The notes beneath the pieces were generated by a model. The model made no database searches. It saw only the letters and a program-made list of their open reading frames with translations, and was not told where the DNA came from. A stretch of 64,000 nucleotides of DNA from JACMLD01 sp044227095 (GTDB lineage: Bacteria; Bacteroidota; Bacteroidia; Chitinophagales; Chitinophagaceae): contig JBGAFV010000001.1 of the NCBI GenBank assembly GCA_044227095.1, positions 1,984,001-2,048,000 of the forward strand, given 5' to 3'. The position numbers and the translations under genes are program-made. Position 1 is the stretch's first letter; the number at the start of each line of letters is the position of its first letter. Positions 61,292 through 64,000 of this stretch are shown here, piece by piece.

Positions 61292-62337
61292 TAGTTCTTG
61301 TTCGCTAACTGTCCACAAGCGGCATCAATATCTTTTCCGCGGCTTACCCTTAATCTTGCGTTTACACGGTTTTTTGCGAGGTGGTTCATAAATTTTTCAA
61401 CTACTTCAGGTTCGGGCTTCCTGTAAACCGCCATATCAATAGGATTGTACTCAATAATGTTTACAAGATCTGCAGGTACTTGTCGATAAATTTTTACCAG
61501 TTCATCTGCATCTTTTATTGTATCGTTAAAATCTTTGAAGAGAATGTATTCAAAAGTGATTTCGTTGCCGGTTTGTTTATAAAAATAATTCAGCGCTTCT
61601 ATTAATGATTTAATATCGTTTGTATCATTTACAGGCATAATCTGGTGGCGCTTTGTATCATTAGCTGCATGCAATGACAAAGCCAGTTTAAATTTTACTT
61701 TATCATCGCCCAATTGCTTAATCATTTTTGCAACACCTGCTGTTGAAACTGTAATGCGGCGTGGGCTCATACCAAGTCCGTCAGTCGATGTAATTCTTTC
61801 AATAGCTTTTAATACATTTCTATAATTGAGCAATGGTTCGCCCATGCCCATAAAAACTATATTGCTTAATTTCTTTTGGTAAGCTTTTTCGCATTGCTGG
61901 TTTATCAGTACCACTTCATCGTATATCTCATCATAGTTAAGGTTGCGTTTACGTTGCATATAACCGGTTGCGCAAAATTTGCAACTCAGCGAACAACCAA
62001 TCTGGCTGGATACGCAAGCTGTTTTGCGATCATCAGTAGGTATTAAAACGCCTTCTACCAAATGTCCGTCAATAGTTTTGAAACGGCTTTTAATGGTACC
62101 GTCTTCAGAATATTGTGTAGCATCAGTTTGCAGTGCAGGTAGTATAAAATGCTCGTTTAGCTTAAGCCTCAGTTCTTTGCTCAGGTTGGTCATGGCTTCA
62201 AAGCTATGTGCCTGTTTTAGCCAAAGCCATTCGTATACTTGCTTAGCCCTGAATTTTTTTTCGCCCAGGGTTTCAAAATATTGTTCCAGCTCACTCAGCC
62301 CCAGGTGCCTTATGTTCTTCTTTGCTGTTTCTGACAT
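61291..62337 (-). CDS. rlmN: dual-specificity RNA methyltransferase RlmN
   Basis: 348 residues, radical SAM enzyme that makes m2A2503 of 23S rRNA and m2A37 of some tRNAs. CSLSCKFCATGYMQRKRNL holds the CxxxCxxC cluster site; FMGMGEPLLNYRNV, SPRRITVSTAGV, LALSLHAAND, and the reactive Cys in IDAACGQLA near the end. Normal length. The start codon is 5 bases from a TATCTTTG -7 element. Confidence 0.96.
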   Translation of the reverse strand: MSETAKKNIRHLGLSELEQYFETLGEKKFRAKQVYEWLWLKQAHSFEAMTNLSKELRLKLNEHFILPALQTDATQYSEDGTIKSRFKTIDGHLVEGVLIPTDDRKTACVSSQIGCSLSCKFCATGYMQRKRNLNYDEIYDEVVLINQQCEKAYQKKLSNIVFMGMGEPLLNYRNVLKAIERITSTDGLGMSPRRITVSTAGVAKMIKQLGDDKVKFKLALSLHAANDTKRHQIMPVNDTNDIKSLIEALNYFYKQTGNEITFEYILFKDFNDTIKDADELVKIYRQVPADLVNIIEYNPIDMAVYRKPEPEVVEKFMNHLAKNRVNARLRVSRGKDIDAACGQLANKN

Positions 62338-62341
62338 GCGG

Positions 62342-62349
62342 CAAAGATA
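62342..62349 (-). promoter_or_regulatory. candidate -7 element of rlmN
   Basis: TATCTTTG on the minus strand, 4 bases from the start codon, so the transcript would be nearly leaderless. No -33 TTG seen. Confidence 0.45.
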
Positions 62350-62384
62350 CGTTGCAGGGCTTAATTGAGGCTATATTTGTGGCT

Positions 62385-62715
62385 TGGATAGTTGATTAGT
62401 TGAAAGGTTGATTAGTTCACAGTTTGTTTTATGGAGCCGGCAATAGTAACACAGATGGAGCATTCTTGCGTCGCACACTTCAACAATTGTATTACTAATG
62501 ATCATCTTAACCAGGCATTAAGCCCGGCGGGCTTTAATATAAATAGCCGGTGGCGCAACCACCGGTAAATTGTGGTTCACCATCAACTCTGAAGGAGTTG
62601 AATAAATGTTTATGGTAATAAAAGAAACATGATTAAAAGAACGGTTTGTAAATTGCAATGAAGAGATGAATAAAGATTTGCAGTACAAGTGAGTGACACA
62701 ACAATGTTTAATAGT
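62385..62715. repeat. composite element with inverted GTACAAG-type ends
   Basis: Starts with AGTTGAT/TAGTTGA heptads (62387-62420). Then TTGCGTCGCACACTTC (62466-62481) and, inverted, GTACAAGTGAGTGACACAAC (62683-62702) bracket small palindromes: AAGCCCGGCGGGCTT, GCCGGTGGCGCAACCACCGG, CAACTCTGAAGGAGTTG. No gene seen in 62338-62733. Confidence 0.7.
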
Positions 62716-62733
62716 TATTCAAAAGCCTGGTAA

Positions 62734-63933
62734 ATGAAAACAGCTTATATAATAGACGCAGTAAGAACACCAATAGGAAAATATGGCGGTTCGTTAAGCA
62801 GCATACGGCCAGATGATTTGCTGGCGCATGTACTAAAGGCATTGTTACTTCGCAATAGCGGTGTAGACGTAAATGCAATAGAAGATGTTATAGCCGGAGA
62901 TGCCAACCAGGCGGGTGAAGATAACCGTGATGTGGCACGCATGGCGGCTTTGCTGGCAGGACTGCCGGTAACTGTGGCAGGCAATACCGTAAACCGTTTA
63001 TGTGCAAGCGGATTGCAGGCTATAATGGATGCTGCACGTGCCATTATGTGCAATGAAGGTGAATTGTATATGGCAGCAGGAGTAGAAAGCATGACAAGGG
63101 CGCCTTTTGTAATTGCAAAACAGGGAGGTGGCTGGAGCCGCAGTACAGAAATGTTCGATACTACTATTGGATGGCGCTTTACCAATAAGAAACTGGCAGC
63201 AATGCATCATCCATACAGTATGGGCGAAACTGCAGAGAATGTAGCAAAGCAATGGAAGATTGATCGCAAAGCCCAGGATGCATTTGCCCTTGCAAGCCAG
63301 GAAAAATATTTTGCTGCGCTTGAAAAAAAACTTTGGGCTGCAGAAATAGCTGGTATAGAAATTTTTGGTGGTAAGGATGAGAAGATTTTTTTTGATACGG
63401 ATGAACATCCCCGCAAAACATCTATGGAAAAGCTGGCGGCGCTGAAACCTGCTTTTGATAAAGACGGAACAGTAACAGCAGGTAATGCAAGCGGCATTAA
63501 TGATGGTGCTGCTGCAGTTTTACTGGCATCTGAAGAAGCTGTAAAAAAATACAGTTTGCAACCGATGGCTAAAATTGTATCAATGGCAATTGCTGGCGTT
63601 GATCCTTCTATAATGGGCATTGGCCCTGTGCCGGCAACAAAAAAAGCATTACAACGTGCAGGAATTAACGCGGCAGATTTAGATTTAATAGAATTGAATG
63701 AGGCGTTTGCTTCTCAGTCTATTGCCTGCATTAATGATTTGGGACTTGATCCATCTAAAGTAAATGTAAACGGCGGTTCAATTGCTATTGGCCATCCATT
63801 GGGCTGCAGCGGTGTTCGCATATCAACAACATTACTGCACGAAATGAAAAGAAGAAAAGCAAAATATGGATTGGCCACCATGTGCGTTGGTGTTGGGCAA
63901 GGGGCCGCTGTGGTTTATGAAAATCAAGTATAG
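62734..63933 (+). CDS. thiolase (acetyl-CoA acyltransferase, possibly 3-oxoadipyl-CoA thiolase)
   Basis: 399 residues. MKTAYIIDAVRTPIGKYGGSL opening; the nucleophilic Cys in TVNRLCASGLQAI (about 90); ESMTRAPFV; LNEAFASQSIA; SIAIGHPLGCSGVRI with catalytic His; final CVGVGQGAAVVYE with catalytic Cys. The block GDANQAGEDNRDVARMAALLAGLP resembles PcaF/PaaJ thiolases of aromatic degradation. No pca or paa neighbour is within the window, so a fatty-acid role is equally possible. Confidence 0.93.
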   Translation: MKTAYIIDAVRTPIGKYGGSLSSIRPDDLLAHVLKALLLRNSGVDVNAIEDVIAGDANQAGEDNRDVARMAALLAGLPVTVAGNTVNRLCASGLQAIMDAARAIMCNEGELYMAAGVESMTRAPFVIAKQGGGWSRSTEMFDTTIGWRFTNKKLAAMHHPYSMGETAENVAKQWKIDRKAQDAFALASQEKYFAALEKKLWAAEIAGIEIFGGKDEKIFFDTDEHPRKTSMEKLAALKPAFDKDGTVTAGNASGINDGAAAVLLASEEAVKKYSLQPMAKIVSMAIAGVDPSIMGIGPVPATKKALQRAGINAADLDLIELNEAFASQSIACINDLGLDPSKVNVNGGSIAIGHPLGCSGVRISTTLLHEMKRRKAKYGLATMCVGVGQGAAVVYENQV

Positions 63934-63936
63934 AGT

Positions 63937-64000
63937 ATTTAGTATTCAGTATGTAAAGTTTGCGGCGAAGAAACATAAATTCCAAGTCTAAATACTGAAT
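63937..64000. repeat. AGTAT heptad pair at window end
   Basis: AGAGTAT, TTAGTAT, TCAGTAT, GTAAAGT followed by a core with AGTTTGCGGCGAAG and then the start of a complementary arm (TAAATACTGAAT) at the edge. Same kind as 47998-48083. Confidence 0.7.

Noticed and set aside
1..64000. tRNA, rRNA, tmRNA, SRP RNA and riboswitches
   Set aside because: Intergenic regions were read for conserved cores (for example tRNA T-loop GGTTCGAATCC) and none was convincing; a covariance-model search (Infernal/tRNAscan) would settle it.

Overview
The window looks like chromosome from an AT-rich member of the Bacteroidota, most likely a Chitinophagaceae-type bacterium. Lineage markers are a PorP/SprF type IX secretion protein, DUF5916 and DUF4292 envelope proteins, a BshA-type glycosyltransferase, a START-like protein, a primary sigma factor of only 291 residues without region 1.1, an S16 protein with a long tail, few Shine-Dalgarno sites, and several promoters of the Bacteroidota type (TTG, about 19-22 bases, TAnnTTTG). 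No tRNA, rRNA, CRISPR array, prophage or transposase gene was seen.

Layout. 1-4.4 kb: end of ispF, dut, a DUF4292 lipoprotein, an EnvC-like protein, and bshA facing them across a bidirectional terminator. 4.6-16.1 kb: an M28 peptidase, an RsmI-like methyltransferase, an EI24 membrane protein, 3-methyladenine glycosylase, a dicarboxylate symporter, PorP/SprF, upp, anmK, an exported FAD sugar-alcohol/lactone oxidase. 16.1-20.1 kb: a three-gene minus-strand operon that I cannot assign to a known system: a four-helix coiled-coil membrane protein, a VWA-like lipoprotein, and a secreted TPR protein fused to a Ppx/GppA-like actin-fold domain. 20.3-24.1 kb: a toxin-antitoxin pair and a LytTR two-component system with a LiaF-like membrane protein and a DUF4288 protein. 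24.4-34.1 kb: adenine deaminase, a LamG lipoprotein, a methyltransferase and a tripartite RND efflux operon. 34.1-35.4 kb: a non-coding repeat block ending in a sigma-54-type promoter and a 25-residue membrane peptide. 35.4-47.2 kb (minus strand): DUF5916 protein, trmD, an S4 protein, an AbiEii-type module, an M20 dipeptidase, an EamA exporter with its Lrp regulator, a zinc/iron-type CDF transporter with OsmC, Tat-exported superoxide dismutase, LptF/G. 47.4-56.1 kb (plus): rpoD-type sigma factor, ffh, rpsP, rimM, dinB, a 1-Cys peroxiredoxin, an amidohydrolase. 56.5-64 kb: a second M28 peptidase, a decayed aspartic protease, two pseudouridine synthases, a Spy-like protein, rlmN and a thiolase.

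Most genes are core housekeeping, envelope maintenance and stress functions (peptidoglycan recycling, lipopolysaccharide export, efflux, thiol and oxidative defence, RNA modification). The unusual material lies in two places: the 16.1-20.1 kb operon, and the intergenic DNA. Many spacers are filled with 7-bp-period degenerate repeat arrays, often as complementary pairs around a short core. Others hold composite palindromic elements that share a GTACAAG...GACGCAA-like end. A 160-bp repeat is present as near-identical inverted copies at 41.5 and 56.3 kb.
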